Source: Flavobacteriales bacterium UBA1531
GTDB lineage: Bacteria; Bacteroidota; Bacteroidia; Flavobacteriales_D; Sanyastnellaceae
Length of the DNA: 28,920 nucleotides
Reading direction: 5' to 3'
NCBI GenBank assembly: GCA_002323795.1
Contig: DCPZ01000021.1
Span: 1 to 28,920 of the forward strand
Shown: piece after piece, positions 15,986-23,745 of the stretch
How positions within the stretch are numbered: the first letter of the stretch is position 1
Layout of the letters: each line of letters begins with the position of its first letter
Translations under genes and position numbers: made by a program
The notes under the pieces: generated by a model
Told to the model about the DNA's origin: nothing
Seen by the model: only the letters and a program-made list of their open reading frames with translations
The model's database searches: none

Positions 15986-16588
15986 TTAAAGATGTTGATT
16001 CGTTTTTGATTGAGGTCGCCAATTCAAGGAGAGTCCCAAGGCTGATTCATGAGGAAGTCGAAAGAACCCCAAGCGCAAGGATAGATCTTCGGAGACATCG
16101 AATGTTTGAAGATTCGCGCTGACATGAGCGTCAAGAATGGAAAGCCCATGAATGCCTATTAAGATAAGCCAAGAAATGTCTCGAAACCGCTGGTCATACG
16201 TTTCTCGTTCAGTCAATGTATTGATGGTCGCAAACCCTGCATTTTGATTGACTGCTTCAATGAGGCTTAAGCGTGTGTTTCGAAGATCTTGGGTGTTGTC
16301 GATGAGGTATTTTACACCGTAAGCCATTCCTCCCCAAACGCAGGCTGCTTTGAAGTAATTGCGATTGGATAATTGCCCGGCGCCTGGGACGAAAAGTGCC
16401 ATCCGCGTGGTGTTTCTGACCCTTAATTGGGCTTTGGTCAATGAGGTGTCTGACTGCTGTTTGAATTTTGCAGGCACAAGGTTGGTTGAGTGAGCAGACA
16501 TGGAGCAAGCAAAAAGGACATTGATCGTCAAAAACATAGACGTCATGACATAGAAGCGCACCGAATGATTTGTCGGGCAAAACGGCAT
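15986..16588 (-). CDS. DUF5683 membrane protein
   Basis: 200-aa protein typical of the Bacteroidetes parAB neighbourhood; function unknown. An N-terminal hydrophobic segment (MTSMFLTINVLFACSMSAH, about 15-33) looks like a signal peptide or anchor. The family core is LFVPGAGQLSNRNYFKAACV (65-84) followed by WGGMAYGVKYLIDN, and another hydrophobic segment DISWLILIGIHGLSILDAHV. I choose ATG 16588, one base after the parB stop; ATG 16546 directly before the signal-like segment is the alternative. In related genomes dapB normally follows this gene, but here lepB follows at once. Confidence 0.78.
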   Translation of the reverse strand: MPFCPTNHSVRFYVMTSMFLTINVLFACSMSAHSTNLVPAKFKQQSDTSLTKAQLRVRNTTRMALFVPGAGQLSNRNYFKAACVWGGMAYGVKYLIDNTQDLRNTRLSLIEAVNQNAGFATINTLTERETYDQRFRDISWLILIGIHGLSILDAHVSANLQTFDVSEDLSLRLGFFRLPHESALGLSLNWRPQSKTNQHL

Positions 16589-16589
16589 T

Positions 16590-17480
16590 TTAAATGCCCC
16601 ACATTTCAAGCAGTGTATCCAGTTCCTCAGCATTTGAATAAGGAATTTCGATTTTACCTTTCCCATCGGTACCGCTTTTGAGACGAATTTTTCGTTTGAA
16701 TTTTAACCTCAAGTCTGCCTGTACCTTTTGTTCATCGAATGTGAGGAGGTTATTTTTCTTGGCACGTGATTTCTTCTTCTTGACTTGAGACAATTCTTCG
16801 ACTTGGCGAACAGACAGGTTGTCATTGATAATTCGATTGAACACATTGTTTTGCCATGTCGCATCATCAATGGCAATCAGTGCTCGTGCATGGCCCATGC
16901 TGATTTGCTTGGTGCGCAAAGCAATTTGCATCGGGCCAGGGAGCTGAAGAAGTCGCACGTAATTGGTGATTGTACTTCTGCTTTTGCCGAGGCGATGACC
17001 AAGTTCTTCGTGGGTGAGATTGCATTCTTCAATGAGCCTTTCTAAAGATTTTGCAATCTCGATGGAATGCAAGTCCTCGCGCTGAATGTTTTCAACCAAA
17101 GCCATCTCCAGCAAGGTTTGATCGTTTGCTTCTCTAATGTAGGCGGGAATCTCCTCTAAATTTGCGAGTTGCGCTGCACGGAATCGTCTTTCTCCGCTAA
17201 TGATCTGGTACTTGTCGGCTCGAACTTTGTGCACTGTAATGGGCTGAATGATTCCCAACTCCTTTAGGCTCGCGGCCAATTCTTGAAGAGGTATGGCTTC
17301 AAAATCTTTCCGGGGCTGATTTGCATTGGCTTCGATTTGACTGATCGTAAGCAACGCAATAGTACCTGCCATTTTCCCTATGATTGGAGGCGCGTCAGCT
17401 TTTTTTGCTGTCACAATTCGTTTGGGAGCATCTGAAAGCAATGCGCCCAATCCCTTACCCAAGACTTGCTTCTGTGACAT
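16590..17480 (-). CDS. parB: Chromosome partitioning protein ParB (CTPase, parS-binding)
   Basis: 296 aa. ParB clamps load at parS near the origin and drive segregation with ParA. The N-terminal ParA-interacting region GKGLGALLSD is at 8-17. The CTP-binding fold holds QPRKDF (55-60), GIIQPITVH, the GERRFRAAQ motif (96-104) and ENIQREDLH (130-138). The parS-reading helix-turn-helix EELGHRLGKSRSTITNYVR is at 158-176. The dimerisation domain is C-terminal. A Shine-Dalgarno-like AAAGGAG lies 9 nt before the ATG, overlapping the parA stop; this is uncommon in Bacteroidetes and supports the start. I saw no complete parS palindrome in the window by eye. Confidence 0.97.
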   Translation of the reverse strand: MSQKQVLGKGLGALLSDAPKRIVTAKKADAPPIIGKMAGTIALLTISQIEANANQPRKDFEAIPLQELAASLKELGIIQPITVHKVRADKYQIISGERRFRAAQLANLEEIPAYIREANDQTLLEMALVENIQREDLHSIEIAKSLERLIEECNLTHEELGHRLGKSRSTITNYVRLLQLPGPMQIALRTKQISMGHARALIAIDDATWQNNVFNRIINDNLSVRQVEELSQVKKKKSRAKKNNLLTFDEQKVQADLRLKFKRKIRLKSGTDGKGKIEIPYSNAEELDTLLEMWGI

Positions 17481-17489
17481 TGATTCCCG

Positions 17490-17496
17490 CTCCTTT
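17490..17496 (-). promoter_or_regulatory. Shine-Dalgarno-like site before parB
   Basis: AAAGGAG on the minus strand sits 9 nt before the parB ATG and shares bases with the parA TAA. Most genes in this window lack such a site, in line with the weak use of Shine-Dalgarno pairing in Bacteroidetes. Confidence 0.5.
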
Positions 17497-18307
17497 AAAG
17501 GTTGGTCAGTGGAATGGTTTTTTCGTCATCGGTCAATTGCGTCATGCGATTTCTTTGAAGTATCTCGCGTGCCAGATTTAGGTAATTGATTGAACCTTTT
17601 GAAGATGCATCATGCATGATGATTGACTCCCCAAAACTGGGGGCTTCCCCAAGTCGCGTATTTCGGTGAATGACGGTCTTCATTACCATGTCTTGAAAAT
17701 GTGTTCGAACCTCGTCAACGACCTGATTGGCTAGCCTCAAGCGTGTGTCGTACATGGTGAGCAGGATGCCCTCAACATCCAAGGATTCATTCAGTTGAGT
17801 CTGAACAATTTTTATGGTATTCAATAGCTTGCCTAAACCTTCAAGCGCAAAGTACTCGCATTGAACAGGGATGAGCACAGAATCAGCAGCTGTGAGCGAA
17901 TTGATCGTAATCAGTCCGAGGCTCGGAGAACAATCGATGAGGATGAAATCATACTCGTCCTTCAGTTGTGCAATGGATTTGCGCAATTGATTCTCTCTTT
18001 CTTCTAGTGATATAAGCTCAATTTCGGCTCCGACTAAATCGATGTGTGCTGGTAAAACGTCGAGGTTTGGGGTCGAAGTGGATTGGATGTAAGATTTCAC
18101 TCCCGCATCACCAAGCAGAGCTTCGTATGTTCCTGATTCTACTCCGGTCGGATCAATGCCGAGTCCAGAGGTGGCGTTGGCTTGAGGGTCTGCATCGATG
18201 AGCAGTGTTTTGAATTCTAAAACCGCAAAGCAAGCGCCTAAATTGATGGCCGTTGTTGTTTTTCCAACGCCTCCCTTTTGATTTGCAATTGCGATGACCT
18301 TGCCCAT
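17495..18307 (-). CDS. parA: Chromosome partitioning ATPase ParA/Soj
   Basis: 270-aa deviant-Walker ATPase that forms DNA-bound dimers and moves ParB-parS complexes. The deviant Walker A motif KGGVGKTTT is at 11-19, with the signature lysine at 11. Walker A' LLIDADPQANAT is at 35-46, and Walker B FILIDCSPSLG in the middle. It has no N-terminal helix-turn-helix extension, so it is the chromosomal Soj type rather than a plasmid type Ia ParA. parB follows after 14 bp. A 305-bp intergenic region lies upstream, so this is the probable first gene of the run that ends near 9707. Confidence 0.97.
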   Translation of the reverse strand: MGKVIAIANQKGGVGKTTTAINLGACFAVLEFKTLLIDADPQANATSGLGIDPTGVESGTYEALLGDAGVKSYIQSTSTPNLDVLPAHIDLVGAEIELISLEERENQLRKSIAQLKDEYDFILIDCSPSLGLITINSLTAADSVLIPVQCEYFALEGLGKLLNTIKIVQTQLNESLDVEGILLTMYDTRLRLANQVVDEVRTHFQDMVMKTVIHRNTRLGEAPSFGESIIMHDASSKGSINYLNLAREILQRNRMTQLTDDEKTIPLTNL

Positions 18308-18612
18308 GGCTCGTTTTTTTTTCAGTTGCAGACGTTATGAATAAACGGCCGCTCGTGTGATCTAGTATGAATGGCATTCACTAGCCAAATCAACGCGATT
18401 TCTTAAAAACCTTACAGACGTGAGGAGGGGCCAGTACGGTCCAAAAGCAAGCAGTTGATCTTGACTCGGAACTCCTCAAAGATAATGTGACACAATTGCG
18501 ATTCGAGCAAAAGTTTTCAACGCCTTTTGCGCGTGAGATATCGTTTATTCACAGCCTATGGCACCCATGAAAAGTAGGGGTCATTCCTCCTCTAAACAGT
18601 TGATTGATGATT
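18308..18612. other. 305-bp intergenic region upstream of parA with DnaA-box-like and hairpin elements
   Basis: No protein gene is credible here. It contains TTATTCACA at 18545-18553, a match to the relaxed DnaA-box consensus TTATNCACA. It also has an inverted copy of the surrounding 10-mer: TGAATAAACG at 18338-18347 against CGTTTATTCA at 18542-18551. Two hairpins are visible: TGAGGAG/CTCCTCA (18421-18427 with 18472-18478) and GCAAAAG/CTTTTGC (18507-18513 with 18524-18530). It must also hold the parA promoter, although I saw no clean Bacteroidetes box. An origin element or a small RNA are possibilities, not established. Confidence 0.5.
18421..18478. repeat. Paired 7-bp arms enclosing a smaller stem
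   Basis: TGAGGAG (18421-18427) pairs perfectly with CTCCTCA (18472-18478). Inside, GGGCC (18428-18432) can pair with GGTCC (18438-18442) around a 5-nt loop with one G-U pair when read as plus-strand RNA. At 58 nt it is too short for a tRNA. A structured RNA or regulatory leader is possible. Confidence 0.35.
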
Positions 18613-19029
18613 TCAGAGGTCTTCGAAACTAATGTCGTCTGCGCTGTCGTTGGATTCACTTGGCGCAGGAGCCTCAGCTTTCACCGTTTCTGAGTTATCG
18701 GCGGATTCATTGGTTTCTGCAGCCTCTGCATCGGCATATTTCGCCTCCCTTTCTGCGATTGGATCACGGTATTCGCCTGTCGCCATTAATTCATCGATTT
18801 TTTCAACTGCAGCCACGAACCCTTCTTCAAAATTTTGGAAGTCTTCCCGGTAAAGAAAGATTTTGTGCTTTTGATAATGAACATTGCCTTCATCATCAAA
18901 TCGGCGTTTACTTTCCGTAATGGTCATGTATAAATCACGGCCACGCGTTGCTTTTACGTCAAAAAAGTACGTTCGCTTGCCTGCTCGCACAGGCTTGGAA
19001 AAAATTTCGTCTCTGTTATGGTCGCTCAT
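18613..19029 (-). CDS. PUR-family (DUF3276) DNA/RNA-binding protein
   Basis: 138-aa protein of the bacterial PUR-alpha-like family, which binds single-stranded nucleic acid in characterised relatives such as the Borrelia protein. The single PUR repeat runs from RDEIFSKPVRAGKRTYFFDV (6-25) through RGRDLYMTITESKRRF (29-44) to KHKIFLYREDFQNFEEGFV (54-72) and its helix. The C-terminal 40 residues are acidic and low-complexity, ending DDISFEDL. ATG 19029 (MSDHNRDE) is chosen because the conserved block follows directly; an ATG at 19092 lies upstream of the predicted promoter. Transcribed alone from its own promoter, with a 305-bp gap downstream. Confidence 0.86.
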   Translation of the reverse strand: MSDHNRDEIFSKPVRAGKRTYFFDVKATRGRDLYMTITESKRRFDDEGNVHYQKHKIFLYREDFQNFEEGFVAAVEKIDELMATGEYRDPIAEREAKYADAEAAETNESADNSETVKAEAPAPSESNDSADDISFEDL

Positions 19030-19048
19030 ATTGCCGAATCTATAGATG

Positions 19049-19079
19049 CTAATATATTCGACGGATGCGTTTATCCAAA
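19049..19079 (-). promoter_or_regulatory. Putative Bacteroidetes promoter of the PUR gene
   Basis: On the minus strand, TTTG (19079-19076), a 19-bp spacer, then TATATTAG (19056-19049). This matches the TTTG-N19-TAnnTTTG layout with one mismatch in the -7 box. The predicted start of transcription is about 15 nt before the ATG. A DnaA-box-like TTATCCAAA overlaps the -33 end on the opposite strand. Confidence 0.5.
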
Positions 19080-19120
19080 ACATTTTGTCCAATGGACACG
19101 AAAATTGCAGATTTACTTAA

Positions 19121-21889
19121 TTAACGAATGAGCTGAATTGATCCTGCATACGTTCGAGGATACTTCAGTTGGTCCTCAATTTTAACCCTGAAGTGGTATA
19201 AACCATCAGGAGCATAATGGTCGCCTTCTTCCGAGTTGCCCAGCCAAGGATTTTTGGGATCCATTGTCATCCAGACAAGTTCACCCCATCGATTGAAAAT
19301 CTCCAATTGGTAGGATGTTATTCCAAGCGCAACAGGTAACCAAACGTCGTTCACACCGTCATTGTTGGGAGTGAAGCTGTTCGGGGCATAAAAGACATTT
19401 CCTGAAACAGCAACCTCGCCCGTTGCTGTGCTGCTGCATCCAGCTGCATTGATCACGGTTTGCGTCACTTCAAAAAGGCCTCCATCAGAATAAGTGTATG
19501 AGCCCGAACAATCACCAGAGGAGCCTCCATCTCCAAAGTTGTAAAAACAGTCAACTCCACCTGAGCTTATCGTTTCGAATTCAACGGTGGGATTTAAGAT
19601 GTCCACCTCATTGGGGGTGATGTCAAATCCCGCTTGAGGTATATCGAGAACTTGGATGATGCTATTTTGGGTCAATGTCAATTCTTGACTGCAAAACCCA
19701 CCTGTGCTCATCAAAAGAGTCACCGAAAAGTTTCCAGATGTCTCGTAAATGTGATTGGGGCTTGCGGCTACTGAGCTCGTTCCATCGCCGAATTGCCAAT
19801 TGTAAGTCGTTGCCGTTTCTGTTTGGCTTCCATTGACAAAACTGACCGAATGAGGAGGACAACCGCTGGATGGGCCAGCTTGAAAGTTGATGGAGGGATC
19901 AGCTATAACCCAAATTTCTTCTGAGGCGATGACCTCACATCCATTTGCCGTTGCCGTAACCTCTACAGTGTACGTACCTGGCTCTGCGTAGGACAGGTTA
20001 TTCACTGTTCCGTTGGACACATTTGCACTTGTTGTTTCACCTCCAAAATCCCATGAGTATTGAGTTTCAGGTTGGTTGGTGAAAATGGGAGTTAAGGTGA
20101 AGCTGTTCGTCGAAAAACATTCAGGGTCAGGAATTGCGAATGCCGGATCAATTTCAGGGAATATCTCCACCGTCGCAAAAGCGGTATCGCTGCATGTGTA
20201 AGGTGCCGATACAATCAGTTCGACTTCGAATATTCCAGGATACGGGTAAGTGAAGGTTGGGGACTCATCAAACGAAACATCTTCATCTCCAGTAACACCA
20301 AAATCCCAAAGCCAGCTCTGGCCGTTCGAAGAAAGGTTGTCAAAATCAAATGTGTAGCCTTCACAAAAAGAAGATTGGTCAGCGATGTTTGCGATAGGAT
20401 CTTCGGGAGCAGTCCATTCGAAGGTTTGGTTAGATACACAGCCATAATGCTCTGCAACAGCCGTTACGTTCCAACTTTCCTCATTGGCGAATGTAACCCA
20501 CCCGGGGCTTTCAAGATTTGAACTGGAGGGCAGCCCTCCCGGAAAAGTCCACGTGATATTGGTGTTTCCTGTGAACTCGCCATTTACTGAAAGGTCAAAT
20601 GCTTCTGTGCCACCTAAGCATGCAAAGTCATTCAGCTCAATTTCCAAGTCGATGGGTTCATAGATGTAAAACACTTGGCTGGAAGTGTCCGCACAGGGCC
20701 ACGATGGATTCGCAATCAGCATGACCTCGTAAGTTCCTGTATCGGGATAGGTATAAGTCGGCGCTTCATCAAAGCTGACATCCGTGTTGGTTCCTGGAAC
20801 GCCGAAGTCCCACAACAACTCTTGCGCTCCAATGGAGTTTTCAAAAAATTCAATGGTTTCACCAATGCAGTATTGATCCGTCGACTGAGGCTGTGCAGCT
20901 GAAATGATGGTGGGGTCGCACATGACGACATTGAACTGAAAATCGCGCATTACCGTACTGAGCAATTCGCCATCTCGGTGTTCTGAAACGCATATACCAA
21001 TGACATATGCACCAGGTGTTGTAGGGAACCCCGTAATTTCTCCTGTTTCGGAGTCAATTGTAAAAGGTGGCGCTGACGGAATCGGATCCAAAGCTCCATA
21101 CCCTGGCCCCCAAGGTATTTCATTGAAAGTCGCGGCAGGTGAAGGAGCAGGAGATGGGTTGTCAGTGCTGCCACCATTGAGAGGAGTGCAGAAGGCGTAG
21201 CTCAAGGAGTCACCATCCATATCAATCGCACCTTGATCTAAAAAGAATTCGAAATTGGTGCAAATGGCTTCCGGTGGATAGGTGTTGAAAATCGGGCTGC
21301 TGTTTGGATTTGAATCGTCAACAAACGGAGGGATTTGCGTAGTAAGCGTAATTCCAATGTCTCCAGGATTGGGTAGATTCGAAATTCCGGGATTGCGACA
21401 ACAGCGCTGGAAAATAATATCATAACCTATTGCACTAGGTGGGAGATTCACGACGATTGAATACTCCAGCCTTTGCATGCACAGGTCCTCGGGTAAGTTG
21501 CCGCATGGATTTTCCAGAATGGTTTCGAGAGGTTCAATGGACGCAATGTCCAGATCTACGGTGTAAATATTGAACGGGTTATTGCCTTCAAAGATGCCAA
21601 GTTGTATTTGTGGATCAAGGTTCGTTCCGCCGGATTGCCATCCATTTGGTTGAACATTGCCAAAGCATTCACGGTAGAAGACAAGTGAAATTTCAAAATC
21701 ACCTTCACCGAGGTATTCATAAACTACCTCTCCTCCCATGGCGTGTGCCGCAAGCGCAACATGGGAGTTTGATTGAATCGCAAATATCCCCGAGGCAAGA
21801 AGCACGAAAAACACACATTTTTTCAACTGTGTGGTTAATCGGTGCATATGCCGATGTGGCTCTTTTGACCTGATCGATTTCATTTTCAT
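19121..21889 (-). CDS. T9SS type B sorting-domain protein with PKD-like repeats
   Basis: About 922-aa surface or secreted protein. A basic N-terminus and hydrophobic stretch (KKCVFFVLLASGIFAIQS) form the Sec signal. An N-terminal module common in Bacteroidetes adhesins begins HAMGGEVVYEYLGEGDFEIS and includes paired cysteines (FQRCCRNPG). Several PKD-like repeats follow, each with a WDFG or FGDG motif and a Y-x-x-x-G-x-[YF]-x-V turn. The last 93 residues, from FYAPNSFTPNNDGVND through EIFNRWGELVW to YAGSIQLIR, are the gliding motility-associated (type B) sorting domain recognised by the type IX secretion system. The frame is open to a TTG at 21910, but the first ATG is 21889; 21847 is a further option right at the signal peptide. 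No PorP/SprF-like partner gene is adjacent. Confidence 0.92.
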   Translation of the reverse strand: MKMKSIRSKEPHRHMHRLTTQLKKCVFFVLLASGIFAIQSNSHVALAAHAMGGEVVYEYLGEGDFEISLVFYRECFGNVQPNGWQSGGTNLDPQIQLGIFEGNNPFNIYTVDLDIASIEPLETILENPCGNLPEDLCMQRLEYSIVVNLPPSAIGYDIIFQRCCRNPGISNLPNPGDIGITLTTQIPPFVDDSNPNSSPIFNTYPPEAICTNFEFFLDQGAIDMDGDSLSYAFCTPLNGGSTDNPSPAPSPAATFNEIPWGPGYGALDPIPSAPPFTIDSETGEITGFPTTPGAYVIGICVSEHRDGELLSTVMRDFQFNVVMCDPTIISAAQPQSTDQYCIGETIEFFENSIGAQELLWDFGVPGTNTDVSFDEAPTYTYPDTGTYEVMLIANPSWPCADTSSQVFYIYEPIDLEIELNDFACLGGTEAFDLSVNGEFTGNTNITWTFPGGLPSSSNLESPGWVTFANEESWNVTAVAEHYGCVSNQTFEWTAPEDPIANIADQSSFCEGYTFDFDNLSSNGQSWLWDFGVTGDEDVSFDESPTFTYPYPGIFEVELIVSAPYTCSDTAFATVEIFPEIDPAFAIPDPECFSTNSFTLTPIFTNQPETQYSWDFGGETTSANVSNGTVNNLSYAEPGTYTVEVTATANGCEVIASEEIWVIADPSINFQAGPSSGCPPHSVSFVNGSQTETATTYNWQFGDGTSSVAASPNHIYETSGNFSVTLLMSTGGFCSQELTLTQNSIIQVLDIPQAGFDITPNEVDILNPTVEFETISSGGVDCFYNFGDGGSSGDCSGSYTYSDGGLFEVTQTVINAAGCSSTATGEVAVSGNVFYAPNSFTPNNDGVNDVWLPVALGITSYQLEIFNRWGELVWMTMDPKNPWLGNSEEGDHYAPDGLYHFRVKIEDQLKYPRTYAGSIQLIR

Positions 21890-21907
21890 CTCGTGATACA
21901 CACTAAA

Positions 21908-21937
21908 CAACAGTAGAAGGAGGTCATTAGTTGCAAC
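21908..21937 (-). promoter_or_regulatory. Putative Bacteroidetes promoter of the T9SS protein gene
   Basis: On the minus strand, GTTG (21937-21934), an 18-bp spacer, then TACTGTTG (21915-21908), one mismatch from TAnnTTTG. The expected transcript start is about 14 nt before the ATG at 21889, which supports that start over the upstream TTG. Confidence 0.35.
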
Positions 21938-21954
21938 GGGGTTACCTTTAAGCC

Positions 21955-23307
21955 GTGGAAGATAATAACGAACGCGTCAGATTTGACGCATTGAGCATGC
22001 ACCCAGACGTCATGGACGCACTGGAAGCGATGGGTTTTCAGGAGGCAACACCGATTCAGTCAGAGTCCATTCCAAAGATATTGGATGGGCAGGATCTCAT
22101 GGGCATTGCCCAAACAGGTACCGGAAAGACAGGAGCTTTTCTGTTGCCAACGATAGACCGCATTTTGGATACACCAGACAATGGCAAAATCAAAGCTCTT
22201 ATTGTAGTGCCGACCCGAGAGTTGGCACAGCAAATTGATCAGGCGGTCGAAGGGTTTGGTTACTATGCGAAAGTCACAAGTTTGGCCATTTATGGGGGAG
22301 GATCTGGGCACGATTTTTCACGAGAGAAGCAAGCACTGACAAAAGGTGCGGACATCATCATTGCCACGCCGGGCAGATTCCTTTCACATTTGACATTGGG
22401 TTATGTCGACTTGTCTGAGCTCACGTGCTTGATTTTGGATGAAGCTGACCGCATGCTGGACATGGGGTTTCATGGTGATATCATGCGGATCGCGGAAAAG
22501 TGCAAAAAAGAGCGACAAACCCTTTTGTTCAGTGCAACGATGCCGGATCGCATCGAGACGCTTTCGAAGGATTTACTCAATAATCCCGTCACTGTGAAGT
22601 TGGCGTTGTCCAAACCTGCTGAAAAAATCAAGCAAGGGGCTTATGTTTTGTTTGACCATCAAAAGGATGAGGTTTTGGTGGAAGTTTTGAAAGATAGAAA
22701 TGTGAAATCTGGCATTGTTTTCACTTCACGAAAACGAACGGTATCGCAAATCACGCGCACCCTCAAAAAAGCGGGCATCAGATGTGAGCGCATTTCTTCT
22801 GATGCGGAACAATCAGAACGAGAATCCGTGATGTTGGGGTTTCGGCAAAAGAAATTCCCAATCCTCGTAGCCACGGACGTTGTAAGTCGTGGAATTGATA
22901 TCGATAGCATTGAACTCGTGGTCAATTACGATGTTCCACCAAATGAAGAAGATTATGTCCACCGCATTGGTCGAACGGCTCGCGCAGACAAGGACGGAGA
23001 AGGCGTGACTTTGATTAACCCCGACGATCAATTCCGATTTGGGAAAATTGAGAAGTTGATTGAGAAGGAAGTTCCTAAACTAGAGATTCCAGAGCGCCTT
23101 GGAAAAGGTCCTGAATACAATCCAAAGAATCGCGGAGGTGGAGGTCGTCATGGAGGTCGTCATGGAGGTCGTCCTGGAGGTTCAGGAAGCCGAGGAGGTC
23201 GGAAGCCTTTTCGGGGGGGGAATTCTCACGGAAGTAAAAGTGGCGGCGACGGCGGCGGAAATCGTGGTAAAAAGCCATTCAACAAAAACAAACCCAAGAA
23301 TCGCTAA
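21955..23307 (+). CDS. rhlE: DEAD-box RNA helicase, RhlE-like
   Basis: 450-aa ATP-dependent RNA helicase, probably in ribosome assembly or RNA turnover. Q motif FQEATPIQSESIP (28-40), motif I AQTGTGKT (52-59), Ia PTRELAQQ (86-93), ATPGR (137-141), II DEAD (162-165), III SAT (193-195), then VATDVVSRGIDID and HRIGRTAR in the second RecA domain. The tail from about 385 is rich in Gly, Arg and Lys, with a repeated GGRH/GGRP unit, a likely RNA-binding extension. The start is GTG at 21955 because a TAA lies six bases upstream in frame; the next in-frame ATG (at 22000) would cut into the helicase N-terminus. It overlaps msrB by one base (TAATG). The -rhlE label among DEAD helicases is by overall similarity. 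Confidence 0.93.
   Translation: MEDNNERVRFDALSMHPDVMDALEAMGFQEATPIQSESIPKILDGQDLMGIAQTGTGKTGAFLLPTIDRILDTPDNGKIKALIVVPTRELAQQIDQAVEGFGYYAKVTSLAIYGGGSGHDFSREKQALTKGADIIIATPGRFLSHLTLGYVDLSELTCLILDEADRMLDMGFHGDIMRIAEKCKKERQTLLFSATMPDRIETLSKDLLNNPVTVKLALSKPAEKIKQGAYVLFDHQKDEVLVEVLKDRNVKSGIVFTSRKRTVSQITRTLKKAGIRCERISSDAEQSERESVMLGFRQKKFPILVATDVVSRGIDIDSIELVVNYDVPPNEEDYVHRIGRTARADKDGEGVTLINPDDQFRFGKIEKLIEKEVPKLEIPERLGKGPEYNPKNRGGGGRHGGRHGGRPGGSGSRGGRKPFRGGNSHGSKSGGDGGGNRGKKPFNKNKPKNR
23140..23175 (+). repeat. 12-bp tandem repeat inside rhlE
   Basis: Three head-to-tail copies of GGAGGTCGTCAT (third copy ends CCT), encoding the GGRH, GGRH, GGRP part of the basic helicase tail. It keeps the reading frame at any copy number, so it is a likely site of length variation between strains. 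Confidence 0.85.
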
Positions 23308-23741
23308 TGGCCAAAGGTGAGGAGCAAAAAGAGTCGAGTTCACCAAGTGAAGAAAATCGTTCGGAAGAAGCTTGGAAGAAATCATTAAGCCCTGAGGCGT
23401 TTCGTGTTCTCCGTCAAAATGGAACAGAGCGCCCATTCAGTTCTCAATTTCATGAAGTCGGTCAATCGGGGACTTTCCATTGTCAGGGCTGTGGAACTCA
23501 ACTGTTCACCAGCGAAGCCCAGTTTGACTCGGGGTGCGGATGGCCAAGTTTTGACCGTCCGATACAATCGGATAATGTTGAGGAGAGACTGGATCGGACG
23601 CACGGCATGACTCGCGTTGAAGTGCGTTGCAAATCGTGCGATGGGCACCTCGGTCATTTGTTTCCTGATGGCCCTACAGATACGGGGAATCGTTATTGCA
23701 TCAATGGGGTCTGTTTGCAATTGAAAAACGACGAGTCTTGA
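23307..23741 (+). CDS. msrB: Peptide-methionine (R)-S-oxide reductase MsrB
   Basis: Reduces methionine-R-sulfoxide in proteins. 144 aa. Structural zinc pairs CQGC (59-62) and CKSC (108-111). SGCGWPSF (75-82) is the conserved substrate-site segment. Catalytic cysteine is C131 in GNRYCIN. A further cysteine at 136 (NGVCL) stands where most relatives have a small residue. The first 20 residues are charged and low-complexity with no signal peptide, so it is cytosolic. It begins inside the rhlE stop (TAATG). Its stop is four bases from the stop of the opposing gene. Confidence 0.95.
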   Translation: MAKGEEQKESSSPSEENRSEEAWKKSLSPEAFRVLRQNGTERPFSSQFHEVGQSGTFHCQGCGTQLFTSEAQFDSGCGWPSFDRPIQSDNVEERLDRTHGMTRVEVRCKSCDGHLGHLFPDGPTDTGNRYCINGVCLQLKNDES

Positions 23742-23745
23742 CTCA

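Noticed and set aside
14466..16760. CACGTGA-containing sites inside lepB and parB as parS candidates
   Set aside because: They share only the central 7 bp of the palindrome and lie in coding DNA.
18421..18510. tRNA or tmRNA-like gene (7-bp outer stem, TTCGA loop)
   Set aside because: The outer stem encloses only 44 nt, there is no anticodon arm of proper size, and the TTCGA hairpin lies outside the stem.
21931..21951. Short leader peptide (TTG start after AAGGAGG, six codons) before rhlE
   Set aside because: The good Shine-Dalgarno match is probably chance in a phylum that rarely uses it, and TTG is a weak start; the only support is spacing.
23140..23175. CRISPR-like short repeats
   Set aside because: The 12-bp units are directly adjacent without spacers and encode an in-frame GGRH tail of the helicase.
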